Origin: Castanea sativa
Taxonomy: Eukaryota > Streptophyta > Magnoliopsida > Fagales > Fagaceae
DNA length: 64,000 bases
Direction of reading: 5' to 3'
NCBI RefSeq assembly: GCF_040712315.1
Contig: NC_134022.1
Coordinates: forward strand, 1,116,001 to 1,180,000
Below, piece by piece: positions 20,703-31,636 of this stretch (position 1 is the stretch's first letter; each line of letters opens with the position of its first letter). The notes under the pieces are model-generated. The model made no database searches. It saw only the letters and a program-made list of their open reading frames with translations, and was not told where the DNA came from. A program made the position numbers and the translations under genes.

Positions 20703-21710
20703 ATGGCGGAAGCTCTCATCAAAGTTGCTGAGGGAATCATTGGCCAATTGGCAAAGCCTGCTCTCCAAGAGATTGTCCTGCTCTGGGGTGTCAAGGGTGA
20801 GCTTGATAAGCTCAGGAACACGGTTTTATCCATCAAAGCTGTCATTCTGGATGCAGAGGAGAAACAGGCGCAAAATGGTGCCATCAGTGATTGGCTGAGA
20901 AAGCTGACAGATGTACTTTATGAAGCGGATGACTTGCTGGATGACTTTTCCACTGAAGTTTTACAACGGGAAGTGATGACCAGGAATAAGAAGGCGAAAG
21001 AGGTACGCATCTTCTTCTCCAAATCAAACCAGCTTGCATATGGTCTTAAAATGGGTCATAAGATTAAGGCAATTAAGGGGAGGTTAGATGCCATTGATGT
21101 AGATAAGAATAGGTACAAGTTAGAGGGACGTCCTAGGGAGACACAAGTCACTAATAGTGTGAGAAAGACTCATGGTTGTGTAAGTGTTGAAGCTAAATAC
21201 TTTATTGGAAGAGAGGTTGATCAGAAAGTGATCATAGAACGTTTATTGGATTCCAATATTGAAGAGAATGTTTCAGTCCTTCCTATAGTAGGTATAGGAG
21301 GACTAGGTAAGACCACTTTAGCTCAATATGTATTCAATGATGATAAAATTAATAGTCATTTTCATAAAAAATTGTGGGTCTGCATCTCAGACGATTTTGA
21401 TGTAGAAAGGATTGTTGAGAAAATCCTAGAAAATGCAACAGGTAAGAAACAAGAAAAACTTGAAATGAGCACGTTGATAAATGTTCTTCATAAAGAAATA
21501 GATGAAATGAGATACTTACTTGTATTAGATGATGTGTGGAATGATAATGCAGAAAAATGGGATAAGTTAAAAGGATCTCTACTATGTGGTGCAAGAGGCA
21601 GTAGAATATTGGTAACTACACGTGAGAAGAAGGTTGCTAATATTTCAAAAACTATGGAACCACACTTTTTAGGGGGTTTAAATGAAGAGGAGTCTTGGTC
21701 TTTATTTTAG
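20703..21710 (+). CDS. Truncated CC-NB-ARC (CNL-type) resistance protein
   Basis: A single open exon of 335 codons starting at the ATG in CAATGGCGG. Residues 1-170 form an Rx-type coiled coil with ADDLLDDFSTE (75-85, the EDVID-equivalent region). The NB-ARC begins after that: P-loop GIGGLGKTT (197-205), RNBS-A around LWVCISDDFD (224-233), kinase-2 LLVLDDVW (272-279), RNBS-B GSRILVTTR (299-307) and the start of RNBS-C ending SWSLF. A TAG follows immediately. GLPLA, ARC2, MHD and the whole LRR are missing, whereas family members usually exceed 900 residues. These proteins are cytosolic immune receptors that bind ADP/ATP. A CC-NB product could be non-functional, or could influence full-length NLRs; the sequence does not say which. 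Confidence 0.9.
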   Translation: MAEALIKVAEGIIGQLAKPALQEIVLLWGVKGELDKLRNTVLSIKAVILDAEEKQAQNGAISDWLRKLTDVLYEADDLLDDFSTEVLQREVMTRNKKAKEVRIFFSKSNQLAYGLKMGHKIKAIKGRLDAIDVDKNRYKLEGRPRETQVTNSVRKTHGCVSVEAKYFIGREVDQKVIIERLLDSNIEENVSVLPIVGIGGLGKTTLAQYVFNDDKINSHFHKKLWVCISDDFDVERIVEKILENATGKKQEKLEMSTLINVLHKEIDEMRYLLVLDDVWNDNAEKWDKLKGSLLCGARGSRILVTTREKKVANISKTMEPHFLGGLNEEESWSLF

Positions 21711-22520
21711 AGTAAACCAACATTTAATAGCTTTCAATGCATAAAGCAAAAGTGGAAGCGTTATTACTTCAATCTTTTTGTTTTGGAGTTTAGCATTTGC
21801 TTGTGAGTCTTACAGACTCATTGGACTATACCGCTTCATTTAGTTTCTGTCAAATAAAATGCAGGACTAGCATATCATGGAAATACTACGAGAATTCCAA
21901 TTATCAAGCAGGCAGAAGAAACGGGTAGCCATTAGATGTCCAGCACACTGCTTTAAATAAGGCTACAAATACACTCAAAGCTGAATCTGAACGAATAATT
22001 CAAGATGCACTGAACCGAGTGATGGTGAACCAGGCTATTAAGTAGTAAGGTAGATATTAATTAGAAAAAACTCCATCAAGTACTTTTTAGATGATTGATT
22101 CTATGTAACATACAACTTGTCTCATGGTTGCATTTCAGGTCCAGGCATTTTGCAAACATATAGGACAAGTGTCAAGCAGATATGAAGTTAATAGCTATCA
22201 CCTAATGGTGCAATCGGATGCTTAAGACACATCTATTACTCGCTTAATGGAAATACATATCCTGCACTTCAATTCTGTAAGAGAGGGGAACTCTATACTT
22301 AGTTATTAATCTAAAAGCTAGTGAAAAGCATTATTAGGACTACAATATAATATTACGACCTGATCCTTTCTTACTAAAGTCATCTGCAAAAAATTTCCTA
22401 TTCCAAAATTTTGTTATATTTCAGGAGCTAAACTTGCAATCCTGATTTGCTTTTTTCTCTGAATTGGTTTTCCATTTTGGAACATGTTCAAATGTAAGCT
22501 AGACCATGAGCATTCATATA
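21711..22520 (+). pseudogene. Degenerate NLR 3' portion or 3' UTR
   Basis: After the stop no NB-ARC or LRR homology can be read. The stretch 21,960-22,045 has a short frame (TLKAESERIIQDALNRV) of unknown origin. Text around 22,430-22,510 looks UTR-like and recurs at 23,235-23,310. The simplest reading is an internal deletion that joins the NB-ARC to 3'-terminal sequence. Confidence 0.4.
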
Positions 22521-23310
22521 TTAATTATCTCTTCTTCAATTTATATTATTCACATTTCTTTTTATTGTGATTGTGTTATTAAATCATGTTGAGAATTAAA
22601 ATCTGTATAATTTTATATTCATATATTGAATCTCTGAATCCAATTAGCTTGATTTTAACTTATAGTTATCAAAATCAACTATAGTTTCTTTTTCTTTTTG
22701 GAAATTGTTGTTGCCTTGTTGGGTTCCAAATCATTCATGCAGTAAGTGGCAACCAGAAATGCCAATGACAATCCAATCCTTGGTATGAGAAAAATTCATA
22801 AGAAGAAAAGTTGAGTGATATTAATTTCAACCATGGTTGATTACATCTATACGCAAACTTTAGGGATTGGGGTTATGGATGAAGGAACAACAAGATTTTA
22901 ATATTACTATCTTTTCTTTTTCACTTATTCAAGAGAACAAATAAAAGATAATTTTTATTTAATGAGTTAGGGTTTTCTATAAAGTTATAAAAGCAATTTT
23001 TTTGAACTCTAAAGTCATACTCCATTTAATAATTTTTATTATCAAATTAATGCTATCTAAATAAATACTCAAATTAGTGACAATTGATTCAAGGAAAATT
23101 AAAATAAGATGTTAGAAGTTGAAAATTTTTCACATATTAATATCTTGAACAACTTTATGGTTAGTCCACCTGATTTTGATCCAAAACCTTGCAAAAAAAC
23201 ATTATTATGACTACAATTTAATATTACTAATTGCAATCCTGATTTTTTTTTCTCTGGTTGTTTTAAGCATGTTCAATTGTAAACTAGACCATGAGCATTC
23301 ATTTGTAGCT
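22430..23310 (+). repeat. Direct repeat pair of about 80 bp
   Basis: The segment GCAATCCTGATTT...TCTCTG...CATGTTCAA.TGTAA.CTAGACCATGAGCATTCAT occurs at about 22,436-22,520 and 23,228-23,305, separated by AT-rich sequence with no gene. Confidence 0.65.
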
Positions 23311-23349
23311 TTTGCCCTTTGCAATAATGGGCTTTAAGTTCTGAGGCTC

Positions 23350-24010
23350 TAAGATATATTAATTTTAAAAATTATTGCACCTACTAAGGAATAACTGCCA
23401 TAATCATTTTAGAGAAGAATAGTTATATCTCATTCTGAAGAATAGCAATTTATAACGAATAACTATTCTTTGTAATAAAAATATTACCAAACTAAATAAT
23501 GGTTAAATTATAGGAATAACTATTATATTACAGTGTCTATTACAATAACTATTATATTGCACTAAATGGAGATTACGACAGGAATTGTAATCATTATTAC
23601 TAGGAATAAAATGTGTTGTAATGTAATAATTAAACATATTCATTAGTTTGATTATGAGTTATAATATTAGAATGAAACTTAACATTTATTTTAGGAAATA
23701 TCTTACTCATACAATTATATCTCCTTAAAAATTGTTATTTTTAAATTTAAGAGAGATATGTGTTATTTTTTATGATTTTATAATTTTATAATTGTTAGAT
23801 GTATATGGAAAGTTTTTTTTATTTGGAAATATATTAATTTTTGAAATTATTGCACTTACTAAGGAATAGCTAATGCAACATTTTAAAGAGGAATATTTAT
23901 TCCTCATTTTGAAGAATAGCTATTCATAAGGAATGACTATAGGAATAACTATTACATTACAGCACCTATTATATTACAGCACCCATTACAGTTTACCAAA
24001 CATGCCCTAA
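23350..24010. mobile_element. Two related MITE-like copies
   Basis: Segments 23,353-23,600 and 23,826-24,010 share ATATTAATTTT.AAATTATTGCA, CTACTAAGGAATA and GAATAACTATT..ATTACAG. The second ends ACCAAACATGCCCTAA, a common hAT-MITE end. No coding sequence. Confidence 0.55.
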
Positions 24011-24900
24011 GAGTTATGTTGAACTGCTGAAGTTAAGATTTTCAATATATACATATTTAATATATATATGAAAACTGACCAATTTTCAAAAAAAAAAAAA
24101 AAAAAAAAGACCAAACCACATCACACGGCACAGTCTAAAAACAAATTGCATTGCATTATGACCGATCTATTAAAATGCGGTACTATGGCCCAAAACCACG
24201 CTGTGAACACCCCTAAACATGAAATCTTGATTCGAGCCTTGATGGGGAAGGAAGGGGATGAGATATTTATATAGTAATATTTTTAACTAGTTAGAAAAAT
24301 AAAAAATAACTATAACTTTTCTTTCCTATTAAAACTTATATTTTTATTTTTCTCTCTCCCCATATTAAAATAATCCACAAATACAATTTTACCTCTCTCT
24401 CTCTCTCTCTCTCTCTATAAATGTCATCAGCAGCGACACTATGAGTGATCACCGTATTGTGTCGGCAATGTGGGTAAGCATGGTTGCCAAATTAGTGAAG
24501 GAGCTTGGAGGTGGAAGATGCTTGAATTAGAACATAGTCTCATCGAGTTCGACCTCACATTGCGGGTGGTCACACTATGGGATGCCTTGTTAGCTCTAAA
24601 GGTGTGCTTTTTTTTTTTTTTTTTTTTGTGGTTAAATTCAATTTTCTTATTTTGAAATGGATGTGTTGTTTGGTCTTTTTCCAACTTGATGGAGCTTTCG
24701 ATGCTAAAACATTTAGGCAAAATTTTTATTTAAACACTATAATTTAAGGGTAGTCCCAATTAAACTCTATAGTTTCAAATGTAACAAATCAAGCCTTACA
24801 TTTTTTATTTTTTTAAAAAAAAGCCTTATATTTTTTAAAGAAAACAAATTAAATCCTAGAGTCAAAATCAGAATAATACCATTTAAGTAAACATTAACTA

Positions 24901-24945
<45 letters not shown>

Positions 24946-25697
24946 TGCTGCAAGCCTTCCTTAACCCCGACACTAATAAGCTTTGTGCTCTCTTTTATTT
25001 TTGTTTTAACTTTGAATTTTGTTTCTAAATTTTTTTGATACAATAGCTACTGTTCCAATAGCTCTTCTCCTCCCAGCAAAAGAAGATTTAGTTTTTCATA
25101 TTGCAAAAGAATAATAAACGATCTTGATTATTTTATCAAGTCATCCGGGTTCCATTTTTTTTTTTAAAGAAAAGAAATAAAATGATTATTTAATTCTCTC
25201 TAATAAATAAGTAAATGTGCAAAAAAGAAAATATTTTCTTTGTGTTTAATGATGTAACTTCAATATAATAAAAATGAAATGTGAATTTTGTTTTAGGGGA
25301 TGTGCTATTGTTTCTAGTTTTAAATTTAAATATGATCTATATAAAAATTCTCTCTCGAAGGTTATGATTAATAATGAGATGGTACAATGTACATTCTTAA
25401 ATTGTTTGTTTGTTTGTTTGTTTTTATTTATTTTAAAGTTGTTTGTATTTGAGAGGTGATTGTATAAATCTAAAATTGCTTGTTTTCTTTTTTTCTTTGG
25501 TTCTTTTGAGGTAAATTTTAATAGGAAAAAGTTTGGTTATTTGTAATTAATGACTACAACTTTCACTAAAAAAAATTAACATTATTAAAAATTGACTGCA
25601 TGTTGAAAATAAGGGAAAATGGGCTTTTGCCCTTTTTTTTTATAAAAAATATCTAGTATAATATCTCTGTTTTGAAACTATTTAGCAGAATCCCCCT
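24011..25697. other. Intergenic, simple repeats only
   Basis: It contains poly-A (about 24,089-24,108), (CT)n at 24,393-24,416, poly-T (24,609-24,627), (GA)n at 24,905-24,943 and (GTTT)n near 25,401-25,420. Around 24,425-24,660 is a GC-richer segment with short frames on both strands that I cannot assign. No gene call. Confidence 0.5.
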
Positions 25698-26410
25698 TGT
25701 GGGGACCTGAGGACCGAAGATGGGAAGTACCGTTATAGCCTTCAATTGTTTCTCTTGAAAGAGCATCCACGGCTTGAGGAGTGAGACGGTCCGAGGAGAG
25801 AATGGGAAGTGACAGAACGTCCTTGAGGGATATAATGGGTGAAGGTGGGTGCCTCAGGGGTTAAATGAGATCTTTGTGTGAAGTTTCTTGCAAAGTCTCA
25901 CCTATTCCTTCGCATTGAATGGTTGACAACAGTTTTATCAGCTGCATTAATGAGGAAAGTGACCTAAATAGTGGATCTACAGCTCCTTCCACCACCTTCA
26001 TTAGAAGTTTAGTGGGACAAGTGTCCTAAGGAGGTTGAGGAGGATTGGAGATGGAGGGCTAGGATGCAAGTGGCCATGGAGTATATAAAGGAAAGAGACT
26101 CTTAGATAGGGGGAGATCCAGAGAAAAGAATCAAAGAAAAATAGGTCACAGCCAGAACAGTAACTGAGAGAAAGAGAGTGAACAGTACTTGTAAAATTCA
26201 AGAACATTGTTCTCGGGCAAATTTGTAAAGACTCATTTGTACATTTAAATCTTAAACCTCTGATTCCTCATACTCTATCTGTGTTCTCAGGCGAAGTCCA
26301 AACTTATTCATCCCACTCTCTTTACAAGTATTTATTGATTTAGGCTGAATTTGGAACTTTTATCCGGCTATTCTAAGTGGGCTTGGGTCACTAGATTTCG
26401 TGCTCTTACA
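25698..26410 (+). repeat. Solo LTR, TGTGGGG...CTTACA type
   Basis: The 713-bp block starts TGTGGGGACCTGAGG and ends CGTGCTCTTACA, with flanks consistent with a CCCTT duplication (one base is shared with the LTR start, so the duplication is imperfect). It contains GTATATAAAGG (about 26,080), a plausible TATA box. The ends and phrases such as GCATTAATGAGGAAAGTGACC resemble the LTR at 48,556, so it is a related but distinct gypsy family. Confidence 0.75.
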
Positions 26411-26424
26411 CCCTTGTTTTTTAA

Positions 26425-26600
26425 ACTCGATTTTAACAAAATCAAGTTTTGTATAAAACTCGATATTCTCAAAATTGAGTTATATGTATATCCTCAAAAT
26501 TGAGTTATATGTATATCCTCAAAATTAAGTGGCAAAATATACATAGAACTAATGTCAAGTTCCACTTGTAACTCAATTTTATTTTAAAATCGAATTTGAA
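26425..26600. repeat. Short tandem repeats of CTCAAAATTGAGTT
   Basis: A 25-bp unit built on CCTCAAAATTGAGTTATATG is repeated two to three times (about 26,468-26,535). Flanking inverted phrases AAACTCGAT / ATCGAATTT make the block foldback-like. The spacer 26,601-27,013 has no gene. Confidence 0.6.
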
Positions 26601-27013
26601 AACAGGAACATAGTGCTTAATAGTTTCAAAACATAGACATTATACTAGGTATTTTTAAAAATAAGGTCAAAAACCCAATTCCTCCTTGAAAATAATAAGA
26701 ATAAATTGATTGCTACTAAAATGTAAGGATCAAATTGAATGTGATTTCATAATGTAAGAATCAAAATGACATTTTTGTCAAAAATAAATTAACAAAATAC
26801 AATAACTCGATTCCAATACCTATGATTCTATGAAACAAAATCCTGGAAATTGAATATAACATTCAAGGATTTTATAAAAGCCATACATATTAGTTTGTTT
26901 CTCTTTTTGTGGGGTTGTCTATACTGTCTATTAGAGTTATTAAAAATGGATAGAAAAAAAAAAAAAGGAAAACACAACACACGATTGCGTGTACATATAG
27001 AAAATTAAAAGGC

Positions 27014-28561
27014 CTAAGCAGCTTTGTGGTTGATAAAATCCCTAAAAGCATCCAAAGCAGTGACTGAACTTTTTGGAAAACCTTGTACAAATTTAGTGCA
27101 GAGTGCTTGTGCTCTATTTTTCATATCTTCATCACCCATCAATTTCTCTATTCCCTTCACTATATCTTCTTTCTGAACCGTCCGTGACAAATCATCAGAA
27201 ATCATGTACCCAACTTTGAGATGATTGACCACCAATTTGGCATCATAGTATTGATCCCCTCTAATGGGCCATGCCAAAATGGGTACCCCTCGACCAATGG
27301 CTTCCACAGTTGAATTCCATCCACAATGCGATAAAAACCCAGCCGTTGATGGGTGACTCAGTATCAACAACTGTGGTGCCCATCCACGTATTATCAAACC
27401 CCTATTGCCGACTTTGCTATCCAAACCATGAGGAAAATAACCAACCTCTTCTTCTTGTTCTGAACCGGGTTGGCCCTCTGGCCCTAGGAATGCACGTGGC
27501 GGACCGGACCTTCTCGAACCGGGTTGTATCACCCATATAAACGTTGTTGACGATGATTCCAATAACACATCAGCTAATCGTGGGTACTCTTCCATGGTGG
27601 GACCCACCTCGGTACCGAAAGAAACGTACAGAACAGACCCACGTGGCTTCGAATCCAACCATTGGATCACCTCGTCTTCGGTAACATTTGACTTCCTGTT
27701 GTTGGTACGAAGTTCACGGTCGTGAAGAAGTGAGCCTGCTGCTGCTGACTTCCAATACTGTTCGGGCAAGAGTGGGCCCACCCCCCAGACCGGTTTCCCA
27801 ACCTGATCGGAGATGTAGCGAATGAATGGACTCTCCAGATCGTCACACGTGTTGATTAACAAAGTGATGACACCCTCTACCTCCTCCACCCACATTGGCT
27901 GGCTTCCAGGTTTTGGCGGACCCATTTTCTTTGGGCCACCGATGAATGGTCGTGGTCCACCGCTGAGTGGCGGTGGTGGACCTGGTGGTGGCCCGCCTGG
28001 TGGTCCATGAGGGCGGCGCTTAAGATCAGAATAGGAAATAGCCATGTCTTCGGGTAACCCGGGGAGTAAACGGGTCTCTCCGGGTTTTATTGTATCCAAT
28101 TCTTTGTGGGACTTCCACGTGGCACACTCGATGGCTGCAGAGCAAGCACCGGAGGTGAAGAAACCAACAGTTGGGATGTGGAATTTAGCAAAGACTTCGG
28201 TGGACCAACCCATCATGACGTCGAGGATGGCGCAAACGGGCTTGGGTCCGGGTCGGGTGGAGAGGAGGTTCTGAAGCGCGAGGGCCATTTGTTCGTGGTG
28301 TTTAAAGTGGTGGTGCATGGGATCAGAGGCAGAGGCAGGCTGTGGTTGTGGTGGTGGTGGAGATGGAAGAGAGGATGGGATTTCGATGACTTGGATGTGA
28401 GGGTGTTGGCGGAAAGAGGAGGGGATGGAGGTGGAGAGATTGGAGGAGATGATGAATGTGGATTCGAAGTCTCTTGAAGCTATGTGTTTGCATAGCTCCA
28501 CGCATGGGAACAAATGGCCTTGCCCAAAAAATGGAACTACCCAAATCTCCATTCTTGACAT
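27014..28561 (-). CDS. Family-1 UDP-glycosyltransferase
   Basis: An uninterrupted 515-codon frame. I start at the ATG at 28,561 (MSRMEIWVV), since the five upstream codons lack an ATG. GT1 enzymes transfer sugar from a UDP-sugar to small molecules in the cytosol. Evidence: the N-terminal acceptor motif GQGH with candidate catalytic His16, a likely partner Asp114 (AILDVM), and the 44-residue PSPG box at 394-437 from WAPQ through HCGWNS to GDQ. The final Gln usually favours UDP-glucose. Residues about 183-220 form a Pro/Gly-rich insertion (RRPHGPPGGPPPGPP...) in the inter-domain loop region; it may be a subfamily trait. The length is slightly above the usual 450-500. The acceptor cannot be inferred. 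Confidence 0.95.
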   Translation of the reverse strand: MSRMEIWVVPFFGQGHLFPCVELCKHIASRDFESTFIISSNLSTSIPSSFRQHPHIQVIEIPSSLPSPPPPQPQPASASDPMHHHFKHHEQMALALQNLLSTRPGPKPVCAILDVMMGWSTEVFAKFHIPTVGFFTSGACSAAIECATWKSHKELDTIKPGETRLLPGLPEDMAISYSDLKRRPHGPPGGPPPGPPPPLSGGPRPFIGGPKKMGPPKPGSQPMWVEEVEGVITLLINTCDDLESPFIRYISDQVGKPVWGVGPLLPEQYWKSAAAGSLLHDRELRTNNRKSNVTEDEVIQWLDSKPRGSVLYVSFGTEVGPTMEEYPRLADVLLESSSTTFIWVIQPGSRRSGPPRAFLGPEGQPGSEQEEEVGYFPHGLDSKVGNRGLIIRGWAPQLLILSHPSTAGFLSHCGWNSTVEAIGRGVPILAWPIRGDQYYDAKLVVNHLKVGYMISDDLSRTVQKEDIVKGIEKLMGDEDMKNRAQALCTKFVQGFPKSSVTALDAFRDFINHKAA

Positions 28562-28625
28562 TTTTTTTTTCACAATCTATATATCTTGACTCACTATGAT
28601 CTAAGGGCTTTGGCTAAGAAATTTC

Positions 28626-28634
28626 TTTTTATAG
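28626..28634 (-). promoter_or_regulatory. Candidate TATA box of the UGT gene
   Basis: On the minus strand, TATAAAAAG lies about 65 bp upstream of the ATG at 28,561, leaving a plausible 5' UTR of 30-40 nt. Strand and spacing fit. There is no independent evidence. Confidence 0.5.
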
Positions 28635-28639
28635 AAGTA

Positions 28640-29270
28640 AAAGAAAACTTAGCTAGGAAGAAAGGAAGAAAGAATACACAGTAATTGTATTTGTAGTGTA
28701 ATTAGAAAATGACTTTGGGAATATGGGTTTGCAATTGCAAAGCGACTGTTAGGTAATCTGCATAGTATAGTGTTAGGTGTGAGATATCAGAGCCGAGATG
28801 CTTCTTTTCGTGCTTATGTCGGTTGAAGCCAATACGTACACTACCATTCGTTAATTAAGAGTGAGTGGGGCCGGTAGGTTTAAGAACTCGATTCGTGTAC
28901 AAACATAATAGGATACGGCAAACACGTGTCCACATTCGGTCTTCGATTTCCCGTTTCAATGGGAAACGAGTCGGTTCCTGTTAAATAAATTAAGCTAGTA
29001 TTTATTATGCTCACTTTTTTTTTTTTTTTATAAATTTTATATAATTGAAATCAGAGCTGAAGACATGATCATAATTTCAGTTTTAAAAATATTTGTGTAA
29101 TTGTGTATCTGTAATAGCTTTTATCCATAAATCAATGCAACACTCTAGAAGGCTAGAACAGTAGCATTGACATAGGAGTTCCAAAATGGTGAAATAGATT
29201 TTGAAAATGTTTTGTAATGTATTACTGTTTCCAAAATATGTAGAGCTATATTATTAATTAGAAATTCGAC
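28640..29270. other. UGT upstream intergenic region
   Basis: No gene. It includes ACACGTGTCC (about 28,923), a G-box-like core in the UGT 5' flank, and a poly-T tract near 29,011-29,023. Confidence 0.4.
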
Positions 29271-29271
29271 T

Positions 29272-29475
29272 TTTAACAACTTGAGTTTTTTATGGTATTC
29301 GAGTTCCCATAGAAAAATTTTGAATCTTTTTTTTTATGTAACTCGAGTTCTAAGAACTCGAACTCCATAAAAAATAGTATGACAAATCTAAGAGCTATTT
29401 TTTCAAAGAACTTGAGTTTTTAGAACTCGAGTTATACGGCAAACTCGAATTTCATAAATTCGAGTTTCAAAAATG
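29272..29475. repeat. Array of ACTCGAGTT-like motifs
   Basis: At least eight variants of (A)CTCGAGTT / AACTCGA(A) on both strands fall within 200 bp (for example 29,278, 29,298, 29,340, 29,355, 29,409, 29,426, 29,444, 29,459). Several form inverted pairs (TAACTCGAGTTCTAAGAACT). It looks like a degraded foldback repeat. Confidence 0.55.
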
Positions 29476-29479
29476 TGAT

Positions 29480-30468
29480 AAATTGCTAAATATTTCACAA
29501 ACAGTGATAAATTTATACATATTTTTTCAAACAATAGTATATGACATTTTGGCCGACATTGGATTTTTTTTTTCTTTTCTAGAAACACACATTGGAATAC
29601 CTAATAACTTGCACACCATTCTTCCCATTAAAAGAAAGTTGCTAACGGATAGTGAAGTTAAATTTTACTTTAAAGCCATAATCAATCACCATATTTGATT
29701 GGCAAGACACACTACTTAAAATGCATGTTAGTTTACACTTTGCAGTATGTTAAAATTTGTTGAGCATTCACATCCCATGTTTTCAAACTATTCTATTTCA
29801 CCATTTCAAAAGCTATTTTATCTATTATACCATACTATTTTACAATACATCTAACATCTCAACTTTTATTTTATAATACAACACATTAAAATAATATAAA
29901 TTATGCAATAAAATAATAAAAAAATTATCTTCTCTCCTCCCTCTCTCATTTCTATCCTTGCCTCTATATCCCTCTCTTAACAACCAAATAATCCAATTAC
30001 TACCATGCCACCACCACGCCCACCACTACCTACCAAAATCCCACCGGAATAAAAAACATAAATTAAAAATAAATAAATAAAATCTAGCAAATACCCACCA
30101 AAAACCCATCAAACCCATTAAATAAACCAAACAACCCAGTCACCACCAACACGCCACCACTGTCCACTGCCTACCAAAATCCCATTGGAACCAAAACCCA
30201 AATTATTAAAAAAAACAAAACAAAACAAAACCCAACAAACCTATAGCAAAAACAACCCAATCACCACCACGTTAGCACCACTGCCCACCACGCTAACTCA
30301 AACCAACCAATCCAAATCTGACCCAAACCCCATTAGAATCCAACCATCGGAACCCAAATATCAGAATCCAACCATCGAAATCCATAGCCCCTCAAACCAT
30401 CACACCACAACACCCAAAACCATCGGAATCCAAACATCGGAATCCATAGCCCCACCACCATCGCACCA
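29480..30468. other. Low-complexity spacer, CCA/AAC-rich
   Basis: From 29,990 to 30,468 it is an A/C-rich sequence (CCACCA, AACCCA, repeated CATCGGAATCCA at about 30,353, 30,371, 30,421 and 30,436). An open frame through it (Pro/Thr/Gln-rich) is compositional. No gene. Confidence 0.5.
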
Positions 30469-31568
30469 TGTAAGATTGAATTTATTCAATCATTTTTGTT
30501 GGCTTTATTCCGTGCCAATTTGCTTGTAATTCAGCATTTAGAAACCCTTGTATTTAGGCGAGAATCATGTAAGGGTAGTGTGTAAAAGAGTATGAAGAAA
30601 AGCTCAAGAGTGTGCACTCAAGTAGGGACTCGCGACTGGACCTCGTGACTGGCTTGTGACTGCCGAGTCGCCAAAAAGGTACATGTGTGAAGCATGCAGG
30701 GGGAGCTGAAGAGTCACGCTAGCTGTCGCACTACAGGACAAAACCTCCAGCTAGCCAGGCAGTTAGCTCGCGACTTAAACTCGCGACTCGTTCCAGTTGC
30801 GAGCTCGAGTCGCCAGAATGCTCTGTTTGGCTAAAATTGACCTTTCGCATTCCAAACACACACTAGTATAAATACCCCTTATACCCACGTTTTGTTGAGA
30901 GCTTCTAGAGAGAATTTTGAGAGAGAAACCTTAGAGAAAAACAAGATTGACTCATCCACCATCTTTATCATTTGATTCTCCAAATTCCTCTATTCTCACC
31001 CTCTCCATTGTTAAATCCTTGAGTGGTACATTAGCCAAATCATTTTCTCACCATACCCATATCTGTGAGAATGTTATTTGGTGCTTGGGAAGCAATTAGG
31101 AAGGGACCAATTGGTATTGGTTGATGCTATGGGCTATAGTGGAATTCTGTAAGTTAGAGAAGACAAAGGTTCGGCGTAACCTCGTTGGAGCAAGAAGCTT
31201 GGAGGGCTTAGGTACACTAGGTAGATTAGGCTTGGAGGGTCTTCTATTGTTCATGTATCCCAACTTCATTCTCTAGTGGATTATTGACCGCTTGGAGGGG
31301 TGGAGAGGTTTTATGCCGAGGACTTCGGTTTCCTCTCCAATAACACATCACTGTGTTGTCTTTGTGTTTGCATCTTTCTTTCGTTAATCTTTACCTTTTA
31401 ATTGATGCTGTGGTTGTGATTAATTTCGGTTTAGATTGTTTTACCAATTCTAATTTAGCTTATTTTCATATTCCGCACATACATTGTTTGATAATAAGCT
31501 TGTGTTGGTAATTTGTAATTTGGGGGTTTAAACGTTCTAAGGTGTTTTACACAATTTTTAAACATTCA
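30469..31568 (+). repeat. Ty1/copia 5' LTR
   Basis: It starts TGTAAGATTGAATTT and ends AAACATTCA, directly followed by TTTGTATCAGAGC, a one-base variant of the copia initiator-Met primer site TGGTATCAGAGC. The length is 1,100 bp. It contains a cluster of TCGCGACT words (30,630-30,800) and GTATAAATACC (about 30,866), a plausible TATA. No 3' LTR was found. Confidence 0.8.
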
Positions 31569-31636
31569 ATTTGTATCAGAGCGGGTGCACTTGCAGTGGT
31601 TTAATTACCTAAGTGCGATCATTGACCCTGTTTGAG

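Noticed and set aside
28106..28477. Plus-strand open frame of 123 codons
   Set aside because: Antisense shadow of the UDP-glycosyltransferase, Gly/Trp-rich from CCA-type codons on the other strand.
30185..30529. 114-codon Pro/Thr-rich open frame
   Set aside because: Compositional artefact of A/C-rich low-complexity DNA that runs into a copia LTR.
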